From NCBI GenBank assembly GCA_037974665.1, contig CM075778.1:29539001-29603000 (forward strand): a DNA stretch of 64,000 bases, in the 5' to 3' direction. Source of the stretch: Ehretia macrophylla. Lineage: Eukaryota > Streptophyta > Magnoliopsida > Boraginales > Ehretiaceae. The notes under the pieces are model-generated. The model worked only from the letters and a program-made list of their open reading frames with translations. It had not been told where the DNA came from and did no database searches. A program made the translations under genes and the position numbers. Every line of letters begins with the position of its first letter. Within the stretch, counting starts at the first letter, position 1. Shown piece by piece: positions 11,103-24,475 of this stretch.

Positions 11103-12170
11103 ATTACTTTGTGATGAAAGAGGAGTTTTGAACTTGGATAACAAATGAGAATATTATCAGGATTAATAGAAATTTGGTATTAGGAAAACTGACCTTCACG
11201 AGTGGTAGAAAACGAACCATGAAATGTTTGTGGAAACTAGCCATGGTTCTTACTATTTTAAGTCTCGTGACTTTCATTGGTTTTCCACTAACATTAGTCC
11301 ATGGATTTTTTGTGAAATAATTGAACATAAATTTGTAAATGTCAGCATAAGTTAGAGGATTCCTTCGAGAAAAACTAATATGATAAATGAGCGGTTGAGG
11401 CAGCTAATGTGCATGTGCAACCATTATAGCAAGAATAAAGTCCACTACCATATCACCCGGTATCTGTATGGAATTCTAATAATTCAAATATGTACTCTTT
11501 AAAAGTTCTTCAAATGAAGATACATTCATAGTTTTCAACAAATTTTGAATGTTAGTGATAAAACATCCAAAATCTGAAAATTTAAAGGCAATAAAGTAAG
11601 TGAGGAAGGGAGTAAAATTAAATTAAAGAAACAAATAGATTAATTGATCAACATTGATATCATTATGCAGACTCACCGCATCAATTATTAACTCTTGATC
11701 ACCAAGCAGGACCTTCAATTTTCCTTCACCATAAGCAACGAAAAAGCCATCCATAGTTCTGTCATGGCAAGTTTTCCATAAAACACAAATCGTTATAGTA
11801 AATACTTAGAAGGGTAAAACACCAAATAACCGCTGAAGTTTGTCATCTTTCCATAACCCAGTAAATAAATATATAAATAAACCGACAGAACGAGGTCTGT
11901 TTGAATATACCGTCTCAAGTAGTTAATAGGAGAGTTTGACTATCATATTTCCTACTTTTTTGACTACCAAAAACTCAAATTATATCGAATTGTTAAAAAT
12001 ATTTATAACTACACTTTATGTATGTATAGTTGTAAAACTTTTTTAATTTTTTAACATCTATATATATTTAGTTTTATTCAAAACATGGTCCCAGATTATT
12101 TGCATAATCTAATCTTGCTATAAAGTGGATGAAATTTGTAAATCTAGCTTTTTACTCATAGGTGGCTAAT

Positions 12171-13023
12171 TGTTAAGATAACTAAGGTTCAAGCTTAAAA
12201 CCAATTGTTATGAAGTGGAGTAGCCCATGATCTTATAAGGTAGTCTAAAAATTTATGTTTTTCTGATATAGGACAAGTGTATATTCTAACACTCCCCCTC
12301 ACGTGTGACCTGATTTGATAGGAGTCATACATAAAAGATATAACACGCATAGACCTAATTTGGAGATGGGTCATATTTGGAAGAGTGAATACACATGGTA
12401 GATTACACATGTAGAAGAATGAATACACATGAGACACACGTAGAAGATTGAATATGCGTAAAATATGACACGCGAACGATTGAACACAAGTGGACCTGTT
12501 TGAGATAGGTGGCACGCAAATGAATAAAAATGGACTAAAGGCCCAGCTCTGATATCATGTTAAGATAACTGAGATTTCATCTTAAAATCAATTGGTATTA
12601 AGTGAAGTAGTCTAGAATCTTATAAGGTGGTCTTAGAGTTTCTAATTTTTCAATATGGAACAAATATATATTCTAACACTCTCCCTATGTGTGACTTGAT
12701 AAGAGGAGTCACATGTGGAAGATTGAATTACACACGTGGAAAGGGCCGTCACATGTGAAAATTTGAATTACTCACGTAAAAAGGGTCGCACGTTGAAGAG
12801 ATTGATTTAAGAAGTGTCACATGTGGAAGATTGAATTATACACATGGAAAAGGCCGCACGTAGAAGAGATTGAACACACGCGAAAAGACCAGTAGTGGAA
12901 GATTAACAAGACTAAACTATGGGTCTAACTCGGATACCATGTTAAGATGGAGTAGTACATGATCTTATAAGGTGGTCTAAAAATTTACGTTTTTCCGATG
13001 TGGGACAAGTACATATTCTAACA
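12171..13023 (-). mobile_element. Tandem TRIM retroelement (three LTRs) in FAR-B intron 6
   Basis: Three copies of a roughly 120 bp LTR (12171-12291, 12558-12678, 12940-13023, the last shortened) alternate with two short non-coding internal regions. In plus reading each starts TGTTAAGAT and ends ATATTCTAACA. Before LTRs two and three the reverse complement of the PBS is recognisable (CTCTGATATCAT, CGGATACCAT), and CTCCCCCT, a PPT complement, follows the first. The TSD is CTAAT (12166-12170, 13024-13028). So it is a minus-strand TRIM in LTR-I-LTR-I-LTR form. FAR-C carries the same array at the same site. Confidence 0.85.
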
Positions 13024-15834
13024 CTAATACGATCTCTCTAAACGATTGAACATGACTCCACTACTCAAGAATCAAGAAAGTGTGGTAAAATTATGTTACC
13101 CGATAATTAAAATTTTCTCTTTACCACATTTTATGCATTTTTCATTTTTAAGTTTTAGAACCTTCTTCTGCTAAATTTTAGACAAGCTACACACATAACT
13201 AACTTGCAAATCATATTTTTTCAAAACCTATGACTACAATTCTTTTTCCGTGCTTGATAGATGCTCTTTGCTATGCTTACATAATGCTTTACACATTTCA
13301 TCTGTCATGATTCTTTTCTGGACACTTTGAGACAAAAAAACCATATTTTCTATTTAGAACTTCAGATACCATAAATAATAAGAGATTGTGTTGGGTTAAA
13401 TAGAATTTGCTTTGATTCAATATATATACATTGTATGCACTTATTCTAATAAGTTGAATAATTGGATCTTTATGCTAATTATGTATAATTCAATGAATTC
13501 TTAATTGGTTAAATACGTATAAAAATAATACTTTAAATTTTATAGTATTTTGAATCTTAACTTGGTCACTTAATGTGATAATATGTTTATTGTTAAGAAA
13601 CAAGTTAAAAAAATATCTTTATAAATTAATAATTATTTACTTATTGACAAAATAAATATCTACCTAAGTTCAAAGAATTTAGGTGGTCCGAGAATTACAT
13701 ATACATATGCACCTATATAAGCTAAATCCGCTCAAAGATCAAGAAATTAACCTCATCAAACAAAGAATAGGAAGTAGTACATATACATATGCACCTATAC
13801 AAAACTTCGTTACCTTACGCCTTCAATCCAACCAGGAAAAGGTTCTTGATAGTACTTGTTATAATTGTTGGGTGCAGGATAATGATATCCAAATTTTCCT
13901 TTAGATGTCCTAAAAGCATCTCCCCTATTGCTTTAGTAAATGTATACGTGTTTTTCCATCTATGTAGGGTTGCCCTGGAGAAAGTCTTCATGTAAGAAAA
14001 AAACAAATTGAATTTATTGAGGAAGAATAGTGAAGAAAGAAAAAGCAATTCTTAAGTTTTTTTTGAATTGTGTGAATCAATAAACTATTTTGACCAAAAA
14101 AAAAAAACAAAGCGACACATGTTCATGTGAAATAGAAGGAGCCAAGAAAGTAAATTAGTGAAGTTCATTTACTATCCATTATCGATACCATTATCTTTCA
14201 TGCTATCATATTCATATGCCATAGGCTCACCACCAACAACCTATATGTCCTTATTGTGGCACTATAATAATTATTGATTCAAGAAAAAGGAGAATATGTA
14301 AATAAATATAAAAACGGAGGAGGAGGTAGAAGCATGGAAATTTATACCACAAGAGAAAACAAACTAGAAGCATATTGCTTTTTGCAAATCATAATAAGTC
14401 TTGTCCATGACATATGATCCCGCTCGGGCTATTGATATTCGAGGAATTAGGAAAAGGAAAATGATGTTTCAATCTTGCATATGAAGTTGTCAGATTTTAT
14501 TTTTTGTGTAATAAAAACAATCCCTATTGGCTAGATTTTCCTAGAAGTGATTACTAGAGAATAATCTATTTAGTATATTACATATACATGTAAGTGCCTA
14601 CCATGCAGCCCGGATAACATTCACGAGGGTCATCTCTTATAGTATTCAGAACAAAAGAAGCTTAATTGCATTTTTATGCATGTAATGCTACTAAAACATT
14701 TGCTATTGATGACAAGGCCAGCGAAACAAGCCCAACACAGCAAAATGCTTCGGATCAGCAAAATTAAATGATGGGCCAAAGATATTGCCAGGCATGTTGA
14801 CCAATTCAACGTAATCAGGGAAAATCTTAACCGGTTAAGGAAAGGATAACCCACTCATCCACTCCAAGCATAGACCTCTTGGGGGAGCAGCTGCCACATT
14901 TATTGTGAGACAACCCCATCCCCTTTAACTGAATCGTGAGAATTACACCAACTATAAAAGGGGTATCAAAACTCTGCCTATTCATGCTTACTTGTTTTCT
15001 GAACTTATCTAAAAGTCATCTTAGTCCTCATAACAGACTTAAGTATCAAAAGAAGACCCAGGTACCACCTTGTGTTCTTTCTTTTGTAATTGGGCTTAGT
15101 CCTCATAACGGACTTAAGTTTGTAGCTCGGGTTTCATCCTAACCCAGCTCAAGAAATTGGGCTTAGCACCACGCTGCTATCCCAGCACGGATCCGACCTT
15201 AACAGTTGATAAGTTCATTAATTGTTTTCTCGTAATAATAAAAATCTGAATTCACATAAATCACATCCATATGAGTGGGGCAGTTTTTTTTAAAGAAATG
15301 TGCATAAAGTGTTTTAATCTAAGAATTCAATTTAGACCCCACTAAAAAATATTATTTGTATGTGATATCATATTGTGTTTTTAGCCTACATTGAACAAAA
15401 ATATTAGATTTGCTCCTAAGATCCATGATGCACTAATTGTACATAATTAAGTTAGATACTAACCTTTGTTTGCGTAAATCTTTCAAGGCCGACGTTAGAT
15501 CCTTTTCAGTTGCTTGCTGAGCTCGAAGTTCTCTTAGTATTTCATCTACTTGCTTCTTCTCTGCATCAATATCAAGATACGAGGCAGAGGCTCCATGGAG
15601 TATCTCGCCCATTCGGAAAGGTTTCTCTGGTATGATTCCTATCTTCTGCTCACCGCAAACATAGGCTACGCAGCGATTTAACTTTTAAGCATTAACACAT
15701 TGCTTTTATATATTCAAATTTGGAATTTGGATGAAGTAATCATAACAATTTTAATATATGTTTCAATCCATTCTTCTTGAAATAAAGTGAAGGATAGAAA
15801 GTGGAGCTTCATGAATGACCACTTAATTTTTTTT

Positions 15835-16090
15835 GGGTTAATGACATAAATGGTCCTTTATCTTCGTCTTCTGTGCCAACTAACTTCCTTATCTTTCATT
15901 TGTGATGAATTAGTCCTTGATCATGTGCTGTCAACGTGCCACTTCCGTCTTATTTTTGACGAATTTTGCACTCAAGGACTGACATTGTCACTGTAGTTCA
16001 AGATTAGGGACCGATTCGTCACAAATAAAAAATAAAGGAGTTAGTTGGCACACAAGGCAAAGATAAAGGACCATTTGTGTCATTAACCCT
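15835..16090. mobile_element. MITE with 80-90 bp terminal inverted repeats
   Basis: The left arm GGGTTAATGACATAAATGG... and the reverse-complemented right arm GGGTTAATGACACAAATGG... match over about 85 bases with few differences, so the element could fold into a long hairpin. It has no ORF. It lies in FAR-B intron 4; FAR-C lacks it. The TSD is unclear because of a T-run on the left flank. Confidence 0.75.
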
Positions 16091-16347
16091 TAAAAGTTTA
16101 AACTGTTAGATAGTGTATACTCAATTAATTTGATGTCTCTTACATGCCCCCTCGCATGCAAGCTATGCATGTGACAAATAAGATTATAGTAGCAAGACTT
16201 ATGTCTCCGACAAGCCCCAAAGGGATTACTTATAGTGGCCAACACTAATAGAGGCAAAACTTAAACCTAGAACCTGATTCTGATACCATCTTATGTAATT
16301 ATTTGATGTAAAAGTTTAAGTTGTTGAATAGTGTATACTTAATTAAT

Positions 16348-18868
16348 GAGTAAATCCCATTTTTCCCCATGAATTCTTGCCTAAAACTCGAACTCCCCCA
16401 TGAACTTTTTATATTATCTAGATTCCTCCATGTCGTTAGTGCTTGTCAAACAAAGTCTTATAACTAAGAGCATTTTGGTCTTTTTATTTTGTTAAAGAAA
16501 AAAAATGCCAAAAGCTAAATGAAAATTCTCAGCAGTAAATCTTAAAATATTTTTAGTGAAAATATGTTGATAATGATATAAAATAACGGAATTATGAAGT
16601 TAATAAAATACCCATGAGCGGTTCAAAAAGACATTCCCTACATAGACACTTGTCACAAGAGTAGTGCACAAAGACAAGTGGGGACCACGGGAAAAGATTT
16701 TTTAACTTTACTATAAATAGAACATGGAAGGCAACTAATTGATTCTATTGCCAAATTTGTCATAGTCCGTTAAATTTATATCCGAGCCAACTTACTAATT
16801 CTCTCGTTCGAGGAGGCACGCAGGAAATAACTCCTATCGTTCCTTTTTGTTGTTTGTGCAAGACCTCAGCTCGGCTCGAATTGTGCAGGTCCTTAGCTCG
16901 GCTCGGACGTGGCAAATTACGCATCTAACATATGTGATGTAATTGGTCTAAACTAAAACCTAAAATTGTTTTCGCATTTAACATTATCGTGCACTCATAG
17001 GATGTGAATAGGGTGGAGATATTTTAAAACTACAAATATTTGAAAATATTGATTTAATTTCAATTTGAATAAGCTAAGATAGAGGCATATGCAAGATGTT
17101 AATACCGTGTACATTTTCTTTTTTCAGACTGTTTGGTATAAATGAATTCCACAAAATATTGTGAAATTCATTTGCAAATCTATATTTTTTTATTTGGTTG
17201 CACCTTTTTAAAAAAATTACAAATCCAAGATTTGTAATTTTTGGATTTGCACAAGCCTTACTCAAATCTAAGCCCAAGAGGTGGAATTTACAAATCCACG
17301 TTTTCTAATTCTATTGCTAATCTTTTAAAGACAAAACTACCCTCAAGTTAAAGAAAAAACTAAACGTCATTTTCACTCTTCTTCCAAATTGACGGCAAAA
17401 AGAGAAAAAAACTAGCTTCTTTCATTCACTCCTCTTTCAGATATTTTGCAAATTAATTCGCAATATCTTTTCTATTATGTATTCTTTTGGTTATTATTAT
17501 AGTACTATTATGTTGTTGCTGTTGTTGTTTCTTCTTATTTTTAAGATACTGCTTTGTACGTAAAATCTAGGTTTGTCATGTAAATTATTCTTTCAAACTA
17601 GACAATATTTTCAATAAAAAGATATATAAATTCAAATTTCAAATTCACTCGATCAGTTTCCTCACCTTGTGGCTTTTGATTGATGATTATACAATTTTTC
17701 AGGAATGGATATAATAGTATTGTGTAGCAGTGGTAACACACCTAGTGTTGAAATTCTAGTCCAAGATGGTGGGGAATGCAAAAAAAAAAAAAAAAAAAGC
17801 CTCCACTGACTCGATTTGCAAGGCTCTTGGAGTTTCAATATTATTCCCATGGACGAGAAGAAAATTAGCACTTGATGGGGTTAGTTTGTCTGCGTAGGGA
17901 ACATGGCTTCTTCACTGTTTGTATATTTATGTTGACTATGCTTCTAATCTATTGCACTGAGCTGAAAAAAAAAAAAAAAAGTCTTACATGACCAACTTTT
18001 TAATTTTATTTTTGAGTGTGTGAAACAGTGCGTGTGATGATTAAATGGTGGTTATTTGATAAGACAAATCATCTATTATAGTTATTTTTGTAATGTTGAA
18101 CTGATTTATGAATTGGATGAATAATTCACATTAGTTAAACCTAAAGTTATTTTTTCTTGTTAAGCTTACGGCTATTATGATTATTTTGTGATATTTAAAT
18201 TTTTTGAAAATACTTCTTTGTTTTTTATTTTTTATTTTAAATTTTTATGATAGTACCAGAAATTAATATTAGATAGAGAAGATAGCACTTATATGATAAC
18301 CTAATTTCAATTGAATAAAATAAGGGTATTTAAGTAAAATACAACTATTAATTCCAATTTCACATGTGTTCCAAACACAATTTGAATTTACACATAATAG
18401 AATTGACTTAATATTATTTTTCAGTTCCAAACAAGAGAATTCATTTGTAAATGAATTCCTCATGAAATTCATTTATAAATAAAATAAATTTCATATATGA
18501 ATTGATTCCAAACACTATGTTCACCTAATTGAGAGTTGAGACATAATCTATATTTGTCATGTAAAACCAATATACACACACACATCGTATAAAACAAGCT
18601 ATATAAACATTAGCTAAAGGAGTATATTTATTTCTTGAGCGATTCAAGCCCACAACTCTATACACGTGGGGTGTTGTGTGTGGTGAAGGTGGTTAGTTTT
18701 TGTCATTTTTAATTTTGTCTTTAGAAAAATGAAAAAATCAAAATACTCTTAGTAATAAGGCTTTGTTTGGCAAGCTTTAAAAGAATGGGGAAATTTGGGT
18801 CATATGAAAAGTTTATGGGGAAGTTTGAATTTTAGGTTAGAACTCATGGGGATAAATGAGATTTACTC
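16348..18868. mobile_element. Mutator-like non-autonomous element (MULE-1) in FAR-B intron 4
   Basis: A 2,521 bp element has TIRs of about 160 bp: left from GAGTAAATCCCATTTTTCCCC, right ending ATTTACTC. The perfect 10 bp TSD is CTTAATTAAT (16338-16347, 18869-18878). FAR-C has the empty site with a single TAATTAATT near 43,210. Long TIRs with 9-11 bp TSDs are the Mutator hallmark. No transposase or long ORF is seen. Inside are a CG-richer patch (16,790-16,920, GCTCGGCTCG repeats) and a possible further insertion at about 17,130-18,520 whose ends contain GTTTGG and partly inverted AATTCATTT arms. Confidence 0.85.
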
Positions 18869-20388
18869 CTTAATTAATTTAATGTTTCCAAGAGAGCTAG
18901 TACTAACCAGTAGATATATATATATGGAAAAGCAGCTCTACTTTCGAACATTTTTTGGCGAAGTTTAGAACATTTACTGCTTCGGAAGCATTGATACCCA
19001 AGGCAACATCATACCTGAATATTAACACACAAAAGACATTTAAGAGTTAAACTACATTTCTCTTGCTGGATATTCAACCTATACTTCTCTCCACATATCA
19101 TTTCTCAAATCGGAATCTTGAATCCCCAAGTTCTCACGAGCAAAGTCACCAGGAACTGGAACCACTTTGTCTGCGAGAAGGGATCTCAAGTTGGCACCCC
19201 ATTTCCCCTTCAACACTTTAAATAGCTCGATTTCAATGATCTGCACGTACATAATAACATAGTTCCTTAAGGGCCTTTGTAGTCTATTGTAATTTACAGA
19301 AATAGCGTTTTATTTTCATCATTCATTTATACCTTCTTTGTAAATGTTCCCTTGTATGCTAAAGTAGTTAACAAACTTTTTTATTTCTCTCTCTTCTTTT
19401 AGCATGTCTCAACTAATTAAATGGGATAATATATAGCATTTAGTTTAGTTACATAAATCATTACAGCATAAGAATTAGACTAGACTTCAAAGCACCAGAA
19501 AAAGGAAAAGAAAGACTTCCATATCCTAGCGTAGGACAAAAGTATAAAAACGACTATAAAGGAGCGAATGGTGACTGAGCCAAAACGTGGATATCGCATG
19601 ACATTCACAATGTTTGTGAGAGGTTGCGAATTTAAGTTTCGCTGGTTATATCTATATACATGTGTATAGCCTTAAACCTCCCTTTGAATTAAAAAAAAGA
19701 AAAAAAAGAAAAAGAAAAAAATGTTAGATATCGTAAAGATGCTGAATCCACTTAAATGATCTGAGGGTACGCACCTCATCATAAAATCGTCGTCTAGCTG
19801 ACATGACATCTGCTGCTCTCATTAGAAGGAAGAGCTTGTTGATGTTTGGCTGAATGTGAAGTATCCGCTCCACTAGCACTGCATCGAAATTGTAGTCATG
19901 CACTCAAGCATGCAAATTACTTTATAGAAGTAACTACGACGAAGTTAAAACTATGCGGGGCTCCAAATTACAAAAGCTAGGAGAGGAGAGAGAAGGGGAT
20001 GAGCTAGTGCATTGAAGTTTTCGGGTAATGATTATAAGGTACAAACGAAAATTAAGGCATGTATTCATATATTAAAAGTATCTAATATAATAATTTTTTT
20101 TAAAATAAAAAAAAATTATAAAGCACACCCTTATTCTCAAGTGGCTCCGCCACTAATGGTGCAATTTATTCTGTTAGAAGTAAAAGAATTGCTGAAACTG
20201 CATAAAACGCCAAGTTAGAGAGTACCTTTTGCTAGAAAGCCAGTGGCGCCTGTGATCAAAATAGTCTTGCCCTCAAGAAACTGAAAAATGCTGTTGGATT
20301 CCATTTGTGAAACTGATAAAGGGACTCGCGTAATATGATTGCGGATTCAAATCAAACACCCGTGTTCTCATATGCATTACTGCTACCT

Positions 20389-20396
20389 ATATATAC
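20389..20396 (-). promoter_or_regulatory. Candidate TATA box of FAR-B
   Basis: TATATATA on the minus strand about 85 nt upstream of the FAR-B ATG, at the same relative place as the FAR-A candidate. Confidence 0.45.
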
Positions 20397-20399
20397 AAG

Positions 20400-22012
20400 G
20401 AAACATTCGGGGCAACATAGATTATGCTGCTTGTAATTCGGTATGCGTCGCCTGTAGTCTTGATGGTGGGTGAAATTCACAAACTGAAAGTTGAATGGTG
20501 AGACCTAATTAAATTATAATCATGAATTCATCATTTTCTTTCATTAGGCAATCTTCCAAATTGAACTATAACTAAAAATTCACAATCCAAAACTTATTTG
20601 ATTTTTGTATGTTTAATACTAAAATCTCGCAAACATCACTCCCAGTTTTCTCTTTTACAATTTGTTCAAATTGCTATGATGAGAAGAAAAGGAAACGATA
20701 TGGCCTAAAAGAAAGAAAAAAGTAAAATAAAAGACAAGAATGTTCTCTCATTTTATTTGGATTGATAAAGAAATGAAATAATAAACAACTAGAAAAAAAG
20801 GGTAACAGCTAACATCTTGTTTGGAAAAAGAATAGACGGGAAAGCAAAGAGAGTTTGAGTCATTTTAGAACAAACGAATGGGCTTTAATTAATATGTTCT
20901 GAAAAAGTTTAGTTAAAACAATTTCCATTCCTTTGATTTACCCTCATAATTTTGAATAAACATGAAATTGTTTTGGTATTACAAGAGTTGAAAGATTTCT
21001 CCAATTTTCTCGTACTCCTTTAGTTTTCTTCCTAAAACCATATCATATATACAAAGGTGAATAGCACCGGATCCTCGTATGATTTTGGATAACTGCACAA
21101 TACTTCTTAGTGGTTCAAAAACTACAAAATACCTTCTTTATGATTTTGAACAGTAAGCACACTTGCTCCAATCCAAACTTTTCATTAAGTCAAATAACCG
21201 CAATTGCAAAAAGAAAAAAAATGCCCTCAATTGTTTTCCTTTTCTCACTTTTCTCATTTCCCTTTTACATATAAATACACTCACACACGCACATAGTAGA
21301 CTGAAAAATATAAAAATAAATCAATATATAGGGTGGGGTATGGGGTATGGGGTAAAAGATAGGGGTTAAGGTGATGGGGTTGAGGGGTTGGGTAAGGGGC
21401 CTTGACAGGGTTGGGGGCTTTTTCGTCTTGCTAATGGATGAGAAAAAGACGCCCTAACCCCCTTCAATTGTTAGATATTTTCCTTTTTAGACTTTTTTGT
21501 AGCCTGCCATGTTAGCTTTGGGACCAGCCTTCTATCCTAGTGAACAATGAATCCCCTGCTTTAGAATCAGTTGTTCGACAGGGTTTGGTGGCCCGAAATT
21601 GACTTGGCTTCATGACATGATTCCTTTAAAAGCTAAGGTCATCATAGCTACCAATTTGTAAAGGGGGACTACTATCACATTTTTGAGAAAATATGTGCTT
21701 ATTTGATTTAATTATTTTATGTAATGGTATAGTATTCAGAGTAGGTACATATTATAGTGTTTTTGATAGTACCATATAGTTGAGGGAATTGGTTTCATTT
21801 TACATATTTTTAATGTATTCACATTACACCCTTACATCACACGAGCATAACAATAGTATATATTAAGGATGTAACTTTCGAGAACCAATCTCATAACCTC
21901 TCACATTTATAGCAATATATATGAATATATCAATAGACCAAAGTCCTGGTGGTATACAATCTATTATTGAATTAAAGGATATTGAGTTACGTACTTATAT
22001 GCCCCAATAAAA
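20400..22012. other. FAR-B/FAR-C intergenic region
   Basis: 20,460-20,960 matches the FAR-A upstream region (duplicated intergenic DNA). 21,000-21,960 has no counterpart there and includes a G-run cluster at 21,331-21,417 and a non-coding stretch of unknown origin (21,500-21,960). No gene was recognised. Confidence 0.5.
21331..21352 (+). other. Candidate G-quadruplex motif
   Basis: Four runs of 3-4 G with loops of 1, 3 and 3 bases (GGG-T-GGGG-TAT-GGGG-TAT-GGGG), followed by more GGGG runs to about 21,417. The pattern meets the usual G4 rule. It lies about 1 kb upstream of the FAR-B start, on the strand opposite the gene's sense strand. Confidence 0.6.
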
Positions 22013-23576
22013 TTACTTCATCAGGTACTTTTTGACTCCATGAAGGTGTATACTCATAAAGTATTCCTCCCACTTAATGCTCGTTGAATCAATGGACAAA
22101 ATATCAACATCGATGTTGCTTTCTCTTATTATCATCACCAACTTCTCGGTATTCGCATCATCAAAGTTGTGAAGAATAAGTATTTATTAATATGAAAATT
22201 CCTTCAATCAAGATAAATCAAATTGTAGAAATTTTATCTTTAAGAGTGAATATTGACAAGATAGACATATATTCCCTTGAAAAACACAAATGATTCATAA
22301 ACTTCTGCAAGACGCATAACATAATTCATCCTTCGTTTGTGTTTATTATATTGGTCTTCAAAAACTCCACAAAATACCATATTCACCAACTTTAATACTT
22401 ATAAGGAAATTAAAATGATTAATTTGGATCATGACATCTCTAATATACTCCATGTAGAAGAATATCTCATGTATTTGGATCAAATAAATATACATGGCTA
22501 ACATCGGAAAGTTTGAGTAATATTACTTTGTGATGAAAGAGGAGGTTTGAACTTCGATAACAAAAGACAATATTATCAGGACTAAGAGCAATTTGCTATT
22601 ATGAAAATTGACATTCACGAGTCGTAGAAGACGAACCATGAAATTTTTGCGGAAGCTAGCCATGGTTCTTAGTATTTTAAGTCTTGTGACTTTCACTGGT
22701 TTTTCACTAGCATTAGTCCATGGATTTTTTGTGAAATAATTGAAGACAAATTTGTAAAGGTCAGCATAAGTTAGAGGATTCCTTCGAGAAGAACCAATAT
22801 GATAAATGAGCAGTTGGGGCAGCTGATGTGCATATGAGCAAGAATAAAGTCCACTACCATATCACCTGGTATCTGTATGGAATTCTAATAATTCAAATAT
22901 GTACTCTTCAAAAGTTCTTCAAATGAAGAGACATTCATAGTTTGCAACAAATTTTGAATGTTAGTGATAAAACATCCAAAATCTGAAAATCTAAAGGCTA
23001 AGTAAGTGAGGAAAGGAATAAAATTAAATTAAAGAAACAAATAGATTAATTGATCAACATTGATATCATTATGCAGACTCACCACATCAATTATTAACTC
23101 TCGATCACCAAACATGACCTTCAATTTTCCTTCACCATAAGCAACGAAAAAGCCATCCATAGTTCTATCATGGCAAGTTTTCCATAAAACACAAATACGT
23201 TATGGCAAATACTTAGAAGGGTAAAATAACCACAGAAGTTTCTCATCTTTCCATAACCAAGTAAATAAATATATAAATAAACCGACGGAACGAGTTCTGT
23301 TTGAATCTACATTCTCAAGTAATTAATAGGAGAGTTTGACCATCATATTTCCTACTTTTTTGAATACCAAAAACTCAAATTATATCGAATTGTTAAAAAT
23401 ATTTATAACTACACTTTATGAATGTATAGTTGTAAAACATTTTTAATTTTTTAACATCTATATATATTTAGTTTTATTTAAAACACGGTCCCAAACTATT
23501 TGCATAATCTAATCTTGCTATCAACTGGATAAAATTTGTAAATCTAGCTTTTTTTTTTCTTTCATAGGTGGCTAAT

Positions 23577-24475
23577 TGTTAAGATAACTGTGATTCTAGC
23601 ATAAAATCAATTGGTGTTAAGTGGAGCAGTCCAAGATCTTATAAGGTAGTCTAAGAATTTATATTTTTCCGATATGGGATAAGTGTATATTCTAACACTC
23701 CCCCTCACGTGTGACATTATTTGATAGGAGTCACATGTGGAAGATTGAACATGCATGGACCTAATTTTGAGATAGGTCATACTTAGAAGATTGAATATAC
23801 ATGATAGGTTAACACATGTGGAAGGTTGAGCACACATATGACACACATGGAAGATTTAAGATGCGTGAAATATAATATAACACAAGCGAAAGATTGAACA
23901 TAAGTGGACTTAATTTGAGATGGGTCACACACAGATGAATAAAATGGACCAAGGCCTAGTTCTAATACCATATTAAGATAATTGGGGTTCAATTTTAAAA
24001 CTAACTAGTACTAAGTGGAGTAGCCTAAGATCTTATAAGGTGGTCTTAAAGTTTCTATTTTTTCGATATGGAACAAGTGTATATTCTAACACTCCCCTCA
24101 CGTGTGACTTGATTTAAAAGGGGTCACATGTAAAAGATTGAATTACACACGTGGAAAGGGTCGTCACATGTGAAAAATTGAATTACACACATAAAAAAGG
24201 CCGCACGTGGAAGAGATTGATTTAAGAAGGGTCACACGTGGAAGATTGAATTACACACGTGAAAATGGCCCCACATAGAAGAGATTGAACACATGCGGAA
24301 AGGCCAACAATGGAAGATTAACAAGACTAGACCATTGGCCTAACTCTCATACTATGTTAAGATAATTGAGATTCCATTCTAAGACCAATTGGTGTTAAGT
24401 AGAGCAGTACATGATCTTATAAAGTGGTCTAAGAATTTATATTTTTTTGATGTGGGACAAATACATATTCTAACA
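23577..24475 (-). mobile_element. Tandem TRIM retroelement in FAR-C intron 6 (ortholog of the FAR-B copy)
   Basis: The same three-LTR array as at 12171-13023, with LTR starts near 23577, 23970 and 24355. The TSD CTAAT is identical (23572-23576 and 24476-24480). Same site and same structure mean that it was inserted before the FAR duplication. It differs by scattered substitutions and small indels, and the third LTR is full length here. Confidence 0.85.

Larger units (their letters stand above)
3512..20304 (-). pseudogene. FAR: FAR-B: fatty acyl-CoA reductase pseudogene, ten exons, several insertions
   Basis: Exons on the minus strand: 1, 20226-20304 (ATG, ITGATGFLAK NADPH motif); 2, 19775-19878; 3, about 19082-19240 (VPVPGD...NLGIQDSDL); 4, 18908-19014 (RYDVALGIN...VLNFAKKC); 5, 15474-15665; 6, about 13819-13990 (YTFTK = the YxxxK active site); 7, 11677-11758; 8, 11194-11463; 9, 3798-3924; 10, 3512-3665 (stop 3512-3514, ending KKYLMK). 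Lesions: the 3' end and donor of exon 3 are deleted and followed by TAG; exon 6 lacks one A near 13,845 relative to FAR-C; exon 8 has CAG to TAG, where FAR-C keeps CAG; exon 9 lacks one base near 3,830; exon 4 carries a 6 bp TA expansion, in frame. Intron 4 holds a Mutator-like element and a MITE, intron 6 a tandem TRIM, intron 8 a Sirevirus. The acceptors of exons 6 and 7 do not fit the phase cleanly. The identity is secure and the loss of function very likely. Confidence 0.9.

Noticed and set aside
12171..13023. CRISPR-like array because of spaced repeats
   Set aside because: The repeats are about 120 bp LTRs with PBS and PPT in a plant intron, a tandem TRIM.
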